Source: Sambucus nigra (Eukaryota; Streptophyta; Magnoliopsida; Dipsacales; Adoxaceae). Taken from it: a stretch of DNA of 64,000 nucleotides. Each line of letters starts with the position of its first letter. Within the stretch, counting starts at the first letter, position 1. Below, piece after piece: positions 20,143 to 34,129 of this stretch. The DNA is taken from positions 72,679,244-72,743,243 of the forward strand of contig OX422215.1 in the NCBI GenBank assembly GCA_949130495.1, read 5' to 3'. A program made the translations under genes and the position numbers. The notes under the pieces are model-generated. The model did no database searches and was not told the origin of the DNA. It was given only the letters and a program-made list of their open reading frames with translations.

Positions 20143-21380
20143 TGAATATCATAGTCTTTGCATATTTCTAGATATGGGCATAAAAACATGGCGTTAGGGG
20201 GTGAAAACCCGAAACATCCCCCGAACAGCCTCGTGGGTGGCGCCAACACCTCCCACGGGACCAATGTAACTCATAGGAACTAACCACGTAGCCACGGGAC
20301 TCCCGGTTTAAGAATGTGATGGTAATTTGCAGATTTCTAGACTTAGGCTTAAAAACATGGCGTTAGAGGGTGAAAACTCAAAACAGCCCCGTGGGTGGCA
20401 CCAACACCTCCCACGGGACCAATGTAACTCGTAGAAACTGACCACGCAGCCGCGAGACTCCCGGTTTGAGAATACGATGATAATTTGCATATTTCTAGAT
20501 TTAAGCAAAACATGGCGTTAGAGGGTGAAAACTCGAAACAACCCCTGAACGGCCCCGTGGGTGGCACTAAAACCTCCCACGGGACCAATGTAACTCGTAG
20601 AAACTGACCGCGCAGCCGCGGGACTCTCGGTTTGAGAATACAACAGTAATTTGCATAATTCTAGACTTAGGCTTAAAAACCCGACGTTAGTGGGTGAAAA
20701 CCCGAAACAGCCCCCGAACGGCCCCATGGGTGGCACCAACACCTCCTACGGGACCAATGTGACTTGTAGGAACTGACCGCGCAGTCCTGGGACTCCCGGT
20801 TTGAGAATACGATGGTAATTTGCATATTTCTAGACTTGGGCTTAAAAACATGGCGTTAGTGGGTGAAAAGCCGAAACAGCCCCGAACGGTCACGTGAGTG
20901 GCACCAACACCTCGCACGAGACCAATGTAACTCGTAGGAACTGACCGTGCGATCACGGGACCCCCGATTTGAGAGTACGACGATAATTTGCATATTTCTA
21001 GTCTTAGGCTTAAAAACATGGCGTTAGTGGGTGAAAACCCAAAACAGCCCCTGAACGGCCCCATGAGTGGCACCAAAAATTCGCACGGGACCAATGCAAC
21101 TCGTAGGAACTGACCGCGTGATCGCGGGACTCCTGATTTGAGAATACATTGATAATTTGAAAATATCTAGACTTAAAGATTAAGAAAATGGCGTTAGAGG
21201 AGGAAAACCCAAAATAGCCCCCGAACGGCCCCGTGGGTGGCACCAACACCTCCCACGGGACCAATTTAACTCGTAGGAACTGACCGCACGATCATGGGAC
21301 TGTCGATTTGAGAATACGATGATAATTTGTGTATTACTAAACTTGAGCTTAAAAACATGGCATTAGAAGGCAAAAACCCG
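20143..21380 (+). repeat. Satellite array A, about 7 monomers of 169 bp
   Basis: The monomer phrases TTTGCATATTTCTAGACTTA, CATGGCGTTAGAGGGTGAAA, CCCGTGGGTGG...CCTCCCACGGG and GCAGCCGCGGGACTCCCGG recur at 169-bp spacing. The orientation is the same as in array B. Monomers here share private variants (GACCGCGCGATCGCGGG-like forms near 20,890-21,130) and are more diverged than most of array B, as expected at an array edge. The last unit stops after CAAAAACCCGACA. Confidence 0.95.
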
Positions 21381-22346
21381 ACACAATGTCCGTTAGGATC
21401 GTCTTCGTTTACTACACCGGCAATAAGATCGTCTCGTCGAGTATGAAATGAATAGTAGCAACCAACGGTGTGAAAATGTCTGTTAACTAATAGATATATT
21501 TCGAATGTTTTGCACCTATCCAGGAACGACATCTTCTGCCAGCATCTCGGGTCAGATAACTCCCGCTATAGATATAAATTTGCCTTTTTATTTTATCAAA
21601 TTAGACAACGTGGATCGATATTTATTTGTTCATGTTTTATAAAAACACGTTATATGTATGGTTTTAAAAACCCGACAGCATATATTGCGGCATATATGCA
21701 TCTGCATATATGCGCATATATGCAGCTGCATATATGCCGCATATGTGCCGCATATATGCTGTATATGTGCCGCATATATGCTGCATATGTGCCGCATATA
21801 TGCCGCATATATGCATATATATATGCAGCATATATGCATCTGCATATACGCAGGCTGCATATATGCTTGCATATAAGCACATACGCATCAGCCTATATGC
21901 ATTCTCTATGAATTGGTTTACATATTGAAAGCAAGCGGATCGAGGTTTACATATTGCCTACTTGGATTGGCTTTCATTTATTTTTCAATTTTACATTTTG
22001 TATTCGTGGAATGATGTTATCAAATTGTTGTTGATGACTCATTTCACACTATTCAGGTAATTCCTATTGAGGTAATTCCCATTGAGGTCTCTGTATTCTT
22101 TGGTAATGTAGGTATAAAGCTTGGGGTTCTCTTTTAGGATAGCAGTTGGCAGAAAGAGACATTATAGTGGCATGCATAGATACAGGTGAACGTCATTTCA
22201 CATTGTAAATATACTTTCTTAGACAAAATAAATACAGTTGCTTTGATACTCATAGAAATTCCTGACCACTAACTTCCTTATTGACCATGGCCAAAAATTT
22301 ACAAGATATATTTTGTTAAATGATATATTTTGGGTACAAGTTAAAT
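21381..22346. other. Non-satellite interruption of the array
   Basis: AT-rich unique sequence separates arrays A and B. It contains the GCATATATGC array (21,678-21,900), a 15-bp tandem duplication GTAATTCCYATTGAG at 22,057-22,086, and an exon-like segment 22,138-22,185. That segment is preceded by CTTTTAG and followed by GTGAAC, with one open frame reading IAVGRKRHYSGMHRY. No protein family is recognised. Satellite flanks on both sides have the same orientation, consistent with insertion into, or retention within, one array. Confidence 0.6.
21678..21900. repeat. Self-complementary GCATATATGC-type tandem array
   Basis: Units such as GCATATATGC, GCATATGTGC and CTGCATATATGC repeat for about 220 bp in an irregular 10-16 bp rhythm. 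Because the units are palindromic, both strands show nearly the same Ala/Tyr/Met/His/Ile/Cys-rich open frames (5 overlapping frames of 70-130 aa). They are by-products of the repeat. Confidence 0.9.
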
Positions 22347-25300
22347 GATACGACGGTAACTCGTAGGAACCAACACCTCCCACGGGATCAATGTAACTCG
22401 TAGGAAATGACCCCGCAGCCGCGGGACTCCCAGTTTGAGAATACGACGATAATTAACATATTTCAAGACTTACGCTTAAAAACATGGCGTTAGAGGGTGA
22501 AAACTCGAAGCAGACCCCGAACGGACCCTTGGGTGGCACCAACACCTCCCACGGGACCAATGTAACTCCTAGGAACTGATCCCGCAGCCGCGGGACTCCC
22601 GATTTGAGAATACGACGATAATTTACATATTTATAGACTTAGGCTTAAAAACATGGCGTTATAGGGTGAGAACTCAAAACTACTCCCGAACGTCCCCGTG
22701 GGTGGCACCAACACCTCCCACGGGACCATTGTAACTCGTAGGAACAGACCCCACAGCCGCAGGACTCTCGGTTTGAGAATACGACGGTAATTTACATATT
22801 TCTAGACTTAGGCTTAAAAGCAAGGCGTTAGAGGGTGAAAACTCAAAACTGCCCCCGAACGTCCCCGTGGGTGGTAGCAACACCTCCCACGGGACCAATG
22901 TAACTCGTAGGAACTGACCCCGCAGCCGCGGGGATATCGGTTTGAGAATACGACGCTAATTTTCATATTTCTAGACTTAGGCTTAAAAACATGGTGTTAG
23001 AGCGTGAGAACTCGAAACAGCCCCCGAACATCCCCGTGGGTGGTACCAACACCTCCCACCGGACCAAAGTAACTCGTTGGAATTGACCCCGCAGTCGCGG
23101 GACTCCAAGTTTGAGAATACGAAGGTAATTAGCATATTTCTAGACTTAGGCATAAAAACATGGCATTAGAGGGTGAAAACTCGAAACAACCCCTGAACGG
23201 CCCTGTGGGTGGCACCAACACCTCCCACGGGACCAATGTAACTCGTAGGAACTGACCCCGGAGCTGCGGGACTCTCGGTTTGAGAATACGATGATAATTT
23301 TCATATTTCTAGACTTAGGCATAAAAGTAAGGCGTTAGAGGGTGAAAACTCGAAATAGCCCCCGAACGACCCCGAGGGTGGTAGCACCACCTCCCACGGA
23401 ACCAATGTAATTCGTAGGAACTGACCCCGCAGCCGCGGGACTCTCGGTTTGAGAGTACGATGATAATTTGCATAGTTCTAGACTTAGGCTTAAAAATATG
23501 GTGTTAGAGGGTGAGAACTCGAAACAGCCCCAGAACATCCCCGTGGGTGGTACCAACACCTCCCACCAGACCAATGTAACTCGTTGGAACTGACCCCGCA
23601 GTCGAGGGACTCCAAGTTTGAGAATACGAAGGTAATTAGCATATTTCTAGACTTAGGCTTAAAAACATGGCGTTAGAGGGTGAAAACTCGAAACAGACCC
23701 CGAACGGCCCCGTGGGTGGCACCAACACCTCCCAAGGGACCAATGTAACTCGTAGGAACTGACTCCGCATCCGCGGGACTCCCGATTTGAGAATATGACG
23801 ATAATTTGAGTATTTCTAGACTTGGGCTTAAAAATATGGCGTTAGAGGGTGAGAACACGAAACAACCCCCGAACGTCCCCGTGGGTGGCACCAACACCTC
23901 CCACGGGAACATTGAAACTCGTAGGAACTGACCCCGCAACCGCGGGACTCCCAGTTTGGGAATACGACTGTAATTTGCATATTTCTAGACATAGGCTTAA
24001 AAACATGGCGTTAGAGGGTGAGAACTCGAATGGGCCCCCGAACGTCGCCGTGGGTGGCACCAACACCTCCCACGGGACCAATGTAATTCGTAAAAACTGA
24101 TGCCGCAGCCGCGGGAATCTCGATTTGAGAATACAAAGGTAATTTGCATATTTCTAGACTTAGGTAAAACATGGCGTTAGAGGGTGAAAACTCGAAACGA
24201 CCCCCGAACGACCCTGTGGGTCGCACCAACACCACCAACGGGACAATGTAACTCGTAGGAACGGAGCCCGCCGCCGTAGGACTCCCGGTTTGAGAATTCG
24301 ACGGTAATTAGCATATTTCTAGACTTACGCTTAAAAACATGGCGTTAGAGGGTGAAAACCCAAAACAGACCCTGAACGGCCCCGTGGGTGGCACCAACAC
24401 CTCCCACGGGACCCATGTAACTCGTAGGAACTGCCCCCTCAACCACGGGACTCCCGATTTGAGAATATGATGATAATTTGCGTATTTCTAGACTTAGGGT
24501 TAAAAACATGGCGTTAAAGGGTGATAACTCGAAACAGCCACCGAACGACCCTGTGGGTGGCACCAACACCTCCCACGGGACCAGTGTAACTCGTAGGAAC
24601 TGACCCTGCAGCCGCGGGACTCCTGGTTTGAGAAAACGAGGATAATTTGAATATTTCTTGACTTAGGCTTAAAAACATGGCGTTAGAGGGTGAAAAACTC
24701 AAAACAGACTTCGAACGGCCCCGTGGGTGGTACCAACACCTCCAACGGGACCAATGTAACTCGTAGGACCTGACCCTGCAGCCGCGGGACTCCTGCTTTG
24801 AGAATACGACGATAATTTGCATATTTCTAGACATAGGCTTAAAGACATGGCGTTAGAGGGTGAGAACTAGAAACAGCCCCTGAACGTCCCCGTGGGTGGC
24901 ACCAACACCTCCCACAGGACCAATGTAACTCATAGTAACTGACCCCGCAGCCGCGGGACTCCCGGTTTGAGAATACGACTATAATTTGCATATTTCTAAA
25001 CTTAAGCAAACCATGGCGTTAGAAGGTGAAAACTCGAAACAGCCCCCGAACGGCCCCGTGGGTGGCACCAACACCTCCCACGGGACCAATGTATCTCGTA
25101 GGAACTGACCCCGCAGCCACGGGACTCCCGGTTTGATTTTACGACAATAAGTTACATATTTCTAGACTTAGGCTTAAAAACACGGCGTTAGAGGGTGAGA
25201 ACTCGAAACAACCCCTGAACGTCCCCGTGGGTGGCACCAACACCTCCCATGGGACCAATGTAACTCGTAAAAACTGACCCTGAAGCCGCAGGACTCCCGA

Positions 25301-25636
25301 TTTGAGAATACGAAGGTAATTTGCATATTTCTAGACTATAGTAAAACATGGCGTTAGAGGGTGAAACCTCAAAACAACCCCCTAACGGCCCTGTGGGTGG
25401 CACCAACACCTCCAACGGGACCTATGTAACTCGTACGAACGGAGCCCGCAGCCGCGGGACTCCCGGTTTGAGAATACGACGGTAATTGACATGTTTACAA
25501 ACTTACGCTTAAAAACATGGCGTTAGATTGTGAAAACTCGAAACATACCCCGAATGGCACCGTGGGTGGCACCAACACCTCCCACGGGACCAATGTAAGT
25601 CGTAGGAACTAACCCCGCAGCCGCGGGACTCTCGGT

Positions 25637-25700
25637 GTTTCACCCACGGGACCAATGTAACTCGTAGGAACTGACCCCGCGATCGCGTTACTCCCGGTTT
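25637..25700 (+). repeat. Truncated monomer inside array B
   Basis: At 25,637 the monomer jumps from its GGACTCTCGGT phrase back to CCCACGGGACC, so that roughly 53 bp is repeated and the rest of the unit is missing. This is a recombination-type junction within the array. Confidence 0.75.
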
Positions 25701-26019
25701 GAGAATACGATGAAAAGTTGAATATTTTTAGACTTAGGAAAAACATGGCGTCAGAGGGTGAAAACTCGAAACAGCCCCAAAATGGCCCCATGGATGGCAC
25801 CAACACCTACTACGGACCAATGTAACTTGTAGGAACTGGCCCCGCAGCCGCGGGACTCCCGGTTTGAGAATACGAGGATAATTTGGGTATTTCTACACAT
25901 AGGATTATAAACATGGTGTTTGTGGGTGAGAACTCCAAACAGCCCCCGAACGTCCCCGTGGGTGGCACCAACACCTCCCACGGGACCAATGTAACTCGTA
26001 GCAACTGACCCCGAATCCG

Positions 26020-29000
26020 CGGGACTCCCGGTTTGAGAATACGACGATAAGTTTCATATTTCTAGACTTAGGCTTAAAAACATGGCGTTAGAGGGTGAGA
26101 ACCCGAAACAGCCACCGAACGTCCCCGTGGGGTGCACCAACACCTCCCACGGGACCAATGTAACTCGTAGGAACTGACCCCGCAGCCGCGGGACTCCCGG
26201 TTTGAGAATACGACGGTAATTTGCATATTTCTAGACCTAAGCAAAACATGGCGTTAGAGGGTGAAAACTCGAAATAGCCCCCGAACGGCCCCGTGGGTGG
26301 CACCAACACCTCCCACGGGACCAATGTAACTGGTAGGAACGGAGCCCGCAGCCGCGGAACTCCCAGTTTGAGAATACGACGGTAATTAGCATGTTACTAG
26401 ACTTACACTTATGGCCTTAGAGGGTGAAAACTCGAAACGGACCCCGAACGGCCCCGTGGGTGGCACCAACACCTCCCAAGGGACCAATGTAACTCGTAGG
26501 AACTGACCCCGCATCCATGGGACTCCCGGTTTGATAATACAATGATAATTTTAGTATTTCTAGACTTAGGCTTAAAAACGTGGCGTTAGAGGGTGAGAAC
26601 TCTAAACAACCCCCGAACGTCTCCGTGGGTGGCACCAACACCTCCCAAGGGACCAATGTAACTCGTACGAACGGAGCCCGCAGCCGCGGGACTCCCGGTT
26701 TGAGAATACGACGGTAATTAGCATATTTCCAGACTTAAGCTTAAAAACTTGGTGTTAGAGGGTGAAAACTCGAAACAGACCCCGAACGGCCCCGTGGGTG
26801 GCACCAACACCTTCCACCGGACCAATGTAACTCGTTTGAACTGACCTCGCACCCTCGGGACTCCCGGGTTGAGAATATGATGAAAATTTGCGTATTTCTA
26901 GACTTCGGCTTAAAAACATCGCGTTAGAGGGTGAGAACTCGAAATAGCCCCCGAACTTCCCCGTGGATGGCACCAACACCTCCCAAGGGACCAATGTAAC
27001 TCGTAGGAACAGACCCCGCAGTCGCGGGCCTCTCGGTTTGAGAATACGATGGTAATTTGAATATTTCTAGACTTAGGCTTGAAAACATGGCGTTAGAGGG
27101 TGAAAACTCAAAACAGACTCCGAACGGCCTCGTGGGTGGCACCAACACCTCCAACGAGACCGATGTAACTCGTAGGACTTGACCCCGCAACCGCGGGACT
27201 CCTGGTGTGAGAATACGAAATTAATTTGCATATTTCTAGACTTAGGCTTAAAAACATGGTGTTGGAGGGTGGGAACTCGAAACAGCCCCCGAACGTCCCC
27301 GTGGGTGGCACCAACACCTCCCACGGGACCAATGTAACTCGTAGGAACTGACCCCACAGCCGCGGGACTCCCGGTTTGAGAATATGACGGCAATTTGTAT
27401 ATTTTTAGACTTAGGCTTAAAAACATGGCGTTAGAGGGTGAAAACTCAGAACAGACTCCGAACGTCCCCGTGGGTGGCACCAACACCTCCAACGGGACCA
27501 ATGTAACTCGTAGGACCCGACCCCACAGCCGCGGGACTCCTGGTTTGAGAATACGATTATAAGTTGCATATTTCTAGACTTAGGGTTAAAAACATGGCGT
27601 TAGAGGGTTAGAACTCGAAACAACCCCCGAACGTCCCCGTAGGTGGCACCCACACCTCCCACGGAACTAATGTAACTCGTAGGAACTGACCCCACAGCCG
27701 CGGGACCCCCGGTTTGAGAATACGACTGTAATTTGCATATTTCTATACTTAAGCAAAACATGGCGTTAGAGGGTAAAAACTCAAAACAGCCACGAACGGC
27801 CCCGTGGGTGGCACCAACACCTCCCACGGGACCAATGTATCTCGTAGGAACTGACCCCGCAGCCGCGGGACTCCCGGTTTGAGAATATGACGATAATTTG
27901 CATATTTTTAGACTTAGGCTTAAAAACATGGTGTTAGAGGGTGAGAACACGAAACAGCCCCCGAACGTCCCCGTGGGTGGCTCCAACACCTCCCACGGGA
28001 CCAGTGTAACTTGTAGAACTAACCCCGCAGCTTTGGGACTCCCTGTTTGAGAATACGACGATAAGTTACATATTTCTAGACTTAGGCTTAAAAACATGGC
28101 GTTAGAGGATGAGAACTCGAAACAGCCCCCGAACGTCCCCGTGGGTGGCACCAACACCTACCATGGGACCAATGTAACTCGTAAGAACTGACCCCTCCGC
28201 CGCGGGACTCCCGATTTGAGAATACGTAGGTAATTTCCATATTTTTAGACTTATGTAAAACATGGCGTTAGAGGGTGAAAACTCAAAACAACCCCCGAAC
28301 GGCTCTGTGGGTGGCACCAACACCTCCAACGGGACCAATGTAACTCGTACGAAAGGAGCCCGCACCCGCGGGACTCCCGGTTTGAGAATACGATGGTAAT
28401 TAGCATGTTTCTAGACTTACGCTTAAAAACATGACCTTAGAGGGTGAAAACTCGAAACAGACCCCGAACGGCCCCGTAGGTGGCACCAGCACCTCCCAAG
28501 GGACCAATGTAACTCGTAGGAACTGACCCCGTAGCCGCGGGACTCCCTATTTGAGAATACGACGATAATTCAAGTATTTCTAGACTTGGGCTTAAAAACA
28601 TGGCGCTAGAGGGTGCGAACTCGAGACAGCCCCCGAACGTCCCCATGGGTGGCACCAACACCTCCCACGGGACCAATGAAACTCGTAGGAACTGACCCCG
28701 CAGCCACGGGACTCCCGGTTTGAGAATACGATAGTAATTTGCATATTTCTAGACATAGGCTTAAAAACATCGCGTTAGAGGGTGAGAACTAGAATCGGAC
28801 CCCGAACGTCCCCGTGGGTGGCACCAACACCTCCCACGGGACCAATGTAACCCGTAAAAACTGACGCCGCAGCCGCGGGAATCCCGATTTGAGAATACAA
28901 AGGTATTTTTCATATTTCTAGACTTAGGTAAAACATGGCATTAGAGGGTGAAAACTCGAAACAACCCCCTAACGGCCCTCTGGGTGGCACCAACACCTCC

Positions 29001-32000
29001 AACGGGACAATATAACTCGTAGGAACGAAGCCTGCAATCGCGAAACTCCCGGTTTGAGAATACGTAATTAGCATGTTGCTAGACTTACGCTTAAAAATAT
29101 GGCCTTAGTGGGTGAAAACTCGAAACAGACCCCGAACGGCCCCGTGGGTGGCACCAACACCTTCAAGGGGCCAATATAACTTGTAGGAACTGACCCAGCA
29201 GCCGCGGGACTCCCTGTTTGAGAATACAACGATAATTTGAGTATTTATAGACTAAGGCTTAAAAACATGGCGTTAGAGGGTGAGAACTCAAAACAGCCCC
29301 CAAACGTCCCCATGGGTGGCACCAACACCTCCCACGGGACCAATGTAACTCGTAGGAACTGACCCCGTAGCCGCGGGACTCTCAGTTTGAGAATACGATG
29401 GTAATTTCACATTTCTAGACTTAGGCTTAAAAACATGGTGTCAGAGGGTGAAAACTCAAAACAGACTCCGAACGGCCCCGTGGGTAGCATCAACACCTCC
29501 AACGGGACCAATGTAACTCGTTGGAACTGACCCCGCAGCCACAGGACACCTGGTTTGAAAATACGACGATAATTTTCATATTTCTAGACTTAGGCTTAAA
29601 AACATGGCGTTAGTGGCTGAGAACTTGTAACAGCCCCCGAACGTCCCAGTGGGTGGCACCAACACCTCCCACGGGACCAATGTAAGTTGTAGGAACTGAC
29701 CCCGCAGCCGTGGGACTCTCGGTGTGAAAATTCGACTGTAATTTGCATATTACTAGACTTAAGCAAAACATGGCGTTAGAGGGTGAAAACTCGAAATAGC
29801 CCCCGAACGGCCCCGTGGGTGGCACCAATACCTCCCACGGGACCAATGTAAATCGTAGGAATGGAGCCCGTAGCCGCGAAACTCCCGGTTTGAGAATACA
29901 ACGGTAATTAGCATGTTGCTAGACTTACGCTTAAAAATTTGGCCTTAGAGGTTAAAAACTCGAAACAGACCCCGAACGGCCCTGCGGGTGGCACCAACAC
30001 CTCCCAAGGGACCAATGTAACTCGTAGGAACTGACCCCGCAGCCGCGGGACTCCCAGTTTGAGAATACGACGGTAATTTGCATATTTCTAGACTTAAGCA
30101 AAACATGGCGTTAGAGGGTGAAAACTCGAAATAGCCCCCGAACGGCCCCGTGGGTGGCACCAACACCTCCCACGGGACCAATGTAACTGGTAGGAATGGA
30201 GCCCGCAGCCGCGGAACTCCCAGTTTGAGAATACGACGGTAATTAGCATGTTACTAGACTTACACTTATGGCCTTAGAGGGTGAAAACTCGAAACGGACC
30301 CCGAACGGCCCCGTGGGTGGCACCAACACCTCCCAAAGGACCAATGTAACTCGTAGGAACTGACCCCGCATCCATGGAACTCCCGGTTTGAGAATACAAT
30401 GATAATTTTAGTATTTCTAGACTTAGGCTTAAAAACGTGGCGTTAGAGGGTGAGAACTCTAAACAACCCCCGAACGTCCCCGTGGGTGGCACCAACACCT
30501 CCCAAGGGACCAATGTAACTCGTACGAATGGAGCCCACAGCCGCGAGACTCCCGGTTTGAGAATACGATGGTAATTAGCATATTTCTAGACTTATGCTTA
30601 AAAACATGGCGTTAGAGGGTGGAAACTCGAAACAGACCCCGAACGGCCCCGTGGGTGGTACCAACACCTTCCACCAGACCAATGTAACTCGTATGAACTG
30701 ACCTCGCACCCTCCGGACTCCCGGTTTGAGAATATGATGAAAATTTGCGTATTTCTAGACTTAGGCTTAAAAACATGGCGTTAGAGGTTGAGAACTCGAA
30801 ATAGCCCCCGAACTTCCCCGTGGATGGCACCAATACCTCCAACGGGACCAATGTAACTCGTAGGATCTGACCCCGTAGTCACCGGCCTCTCGGTTTGAGA
30901 ATACGATGGTAATTTGAATATTTCTAGACTTAGGCTTAAAAACATGGCGTTAGAGGGTGAAAACTCAAAACAAACTCCGAACGGCCTTGTGGGTGGCACC
31001 AACACCTCCAACGGGACCAATGTAACTCGTAGGACCTTACCCCGCAACCGCGGGACTCCTGGTTTGAGAATACGACGCTAATTTGCATATTTCTAGACTT
31101 AGACTTAAAAACATGGTGTTGGAGGGTGAGAACTCGAAACAGCCTCCGAAGGTTCCCATGGGTGGCACCAACACCTCCCACGGGACAAATGTAACTCGTA
31201 GGAACTGACCCCATAGTCGCGGGACTCCCGATTTGAGAATATGACGGTAATTTGCATATTTCTAGACTTAGGCTTAAAAACTTGGCGTTAGAGGGTGAAA
31301 ACTCAGAACAGACTCCGAACGTCCCCGTGGGTGGCACCAACACCTCCAACGGGACCAATGTAACTCGTAGGACCCGACCCCGCAGCCGCGGGAGTCCTGG
31401 TTTGAGAATACGATTATAATTTGCATATTTCTAGACTTAGGCTTAGAAACATGGCGTTAGAGGGTGAGAACTCGAAACTACCCCTGAACGTCCCCGTGGG
31501 TGGCACCCACACCTCCCACGGAACTAATGTAACTCGTAGGAACTGATCCCGCAGCCGCGGGACACCCGGTTTGAGAATACGACTGTAATTTGCATATTTT
31601 TATACTTAAGCAAAACATGGCGTTAGAGGGTGAATACTCAAAACAGCCCCCGAACGGCCCCGTGGGTGGCACCAACACCTCCCACGGGACCAATGTAACT
31701 CGTAAGAACTGACCCGCAGCCGCGGGACTCCCGGTTTGAGAATATGACGATAATTTGCATATTTCTCGACTTAGGCTTAAAAACATGGCGTTAGAGGGTG
31801 AGAATTCGAAACAACCCCCGAACTTCCTCGTGGATGGCACCAACAACTCCAACGGGACCAATGTAACTCGTAGGAACTGACCCCGCAGTCGCGGGCCTCT
31901 CGGTTTGAGAATACGACGGTAATTTGAATATTTCTAGACTTAGGCTTAAAAACATGGCGTTAGAGGGTGAAAACTCAAAACAGACTCCGAACGGCTTCGT

Positions 32001-33350
32001 GGGTGGCACCAACACCTCCAACGGGACCAATGTAACTCGTAGGACCTGACCCCGCAACCGCGGGACTCCTGGTTTGAGAATACGAAGGTAATTTGCATAT
32101 TTCTAGACTTAGACTTAAAAACATGGTATTGGAGGGTGAGAACTCGAAACAGCCCCCGAACGTCCCCGTGGGTGGCACCAACACCTCTCACGGGACCAAT
32201 GTAACTCGTAGGAACTGACCCCACAGTCGCGGGACTCCCGGTTTGAGAATATGACGATAATTTGCAAATTTCTAGACTTAGGCTTAAAAACATGGCGTTA
32301 GAGGGAGAGAACACGAAACAGCCCCCAAACGTCCCCGTGGGTGGCTCCAACACCTCCCACGGGACCAGTGTAACTTGTAGAACTAACCCCGCAGCCTTGG
32401 GACTCCCTGTTTGAGAATACGACGATAAGTTACATATTTCTAGACTTAGGCTTAAAAACACGGCGTTAGAGGATGAGAACTCGAAACAGCCCCCGAACGT
32501 CCCCGTGGGTGGCACCAACACCTCCCGCGGGACAAATGTAACTCATAAGAACTGACCCCGCAACCGCGGGACTCCCGATTTGAGAATACATATGTAATTT
32601 TCATATTTCTAGACTTAGGAAAAACATGGCGTTAGAGGGTGAAAACTCAAAACAGCCCCCGAACCCCTCTGTGGGTGGCACCAACACCTCCAACGGGACC
32701 AATGTAACTCATAAGAAAGGAGACCGCACCCGCGGGACTCCCGGTTTGAGAATACGATGGTAATTAGCATGTTTCTAGACTTACGCTTAAAAACATGGCC
32801 TTAGAAGGTGAAAACTCGAAACAGACCTCGAACGGCCCCGTAGGTGGTACCAGCACCTCCCAAGGGACCAATATAACTCGTAGGAACAGACCCCGCAGCC
32901 GCAGGACTCCCGATTTGAGAATACGATGATAATTCGAGTATACTTGGGCTTAAAAACATGGCGCTAGAGGGTGAGAACTCGAGACAGCCCCCGAACGTCC
33001 CCGTGGGTGGCACCAACACCTCCCACGAGTCCAATGAAACTCGTAGGAACTGACCCCGCAGCCGCGGGACTCCTGGTTTGAGAATACGACAGTAATTTGC
33101 ATATTTCTAGACATAGGCTTAAAAACATGGCGTTAGAGGGTGAGAACTCGAATCGGACCCCGAACGTCCCCGTGGGTGGCACCAACACCTCCCACGGGAC
33201 CAATGTAACTCGTAAAAACTGACGCCGCAGCAGCGGGAATCCCAATTTGAAAATACAAAGGTAATTTTCATATTTCTAGACTTAGGTAAAACATGGCATT
33301 AGAGGGTGAAAACTCGAAACAACTCCCGAACGGCCCTGTGGGTGGCACCA
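26020..33350 (+). repeat. Higher-order repeat pair, offset about 3.86 kb
   Basis: The order of diagnostic monomers at 26,020-28,990 recurs at 29,880-33,350. The rare phrase GCATGTTACTAGACTTACAC followed by TTATGGCC occurs at about 26,391 and 30,248. Matching monomers lie at 26,088/29,945, 26,417/30,274, 26,755/30,612 and 26,924/30,781, all 3,857 apart. Farther right the offset grows to 4,364 (28,437/32,801), so the right copy has about three extra monomers. An older relative of the last part lies near 23,670-24,200. Confidence 0.8.
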
Positions 33351-34129
33351 ACACCTCCAACGGGACAATGTAACTCGTAGGAACGGAGCCCGCAACCGCG
33401 GGACTCTCGGTTTGAGAATACGATGGTAATTAGCATATTTCTAGACTTACACTTAAAAACATGGCGTTAGAGGGTGAAAACTCCAAACAGACCCCGTACA
33501 GCCCCGTGGGTGGCACCAACACATCCCACGGGACCAATGTAACTCGTAGGAACTGACCCTGCAGCCGCGGGACTCCCGATTTGAGAATACGAGGATATTT
33601 TGAATATTTCTAGACTTAGGCTTAAAAACATGGCGTTAGAGGGTGAAAACTCAAAACAGACTCCGAACGGCCCCGTGGGTGGCACCAACACCTCCAACGG
33701 GACCAATGTAACTTGTAAGACCTGAGCCCGCAGCCGCGGGACTCCTGCTTTGAGAATACGGCGATAATTTGCATATTTATAGACTTAGGCTTAAAAACAT
33801 GGTGTTAGAGGGTGAGAACTCGAAACAGCCCCCGAACGTCCCCGTGGGTGGCACCAACACCTCCCACGGGACTAATGTAACTCGAAGGAACTGATCCCCC
33901 AGCCGCGGGACTCCCAGTTTGAGAATACGACTATAATTTGCATATTTCTAAACTTAAGCAAACCATGGCGTTAGAAGGTGAAAACTCAAAAAAACCCCCG
34001 AAGGGCCCCGTGGGTGGCACCAACACCTCCCAAGGGACCAATGTAACTCGTTGGAACTGACCTCGTAGCCGTGGGACTCCCGGTTTGAGAATAGAAGAAT
34101 GATTTGAGTATTTCAAGACTTAGGCTTAA

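Noticed and set aside
21510..21928. Overlapping frames on both strands rich in Tyr, Met, His, Ile and Cys
   Set aside because: They come from palindromic GCATATATGC units and are low-complexity with no protein character.
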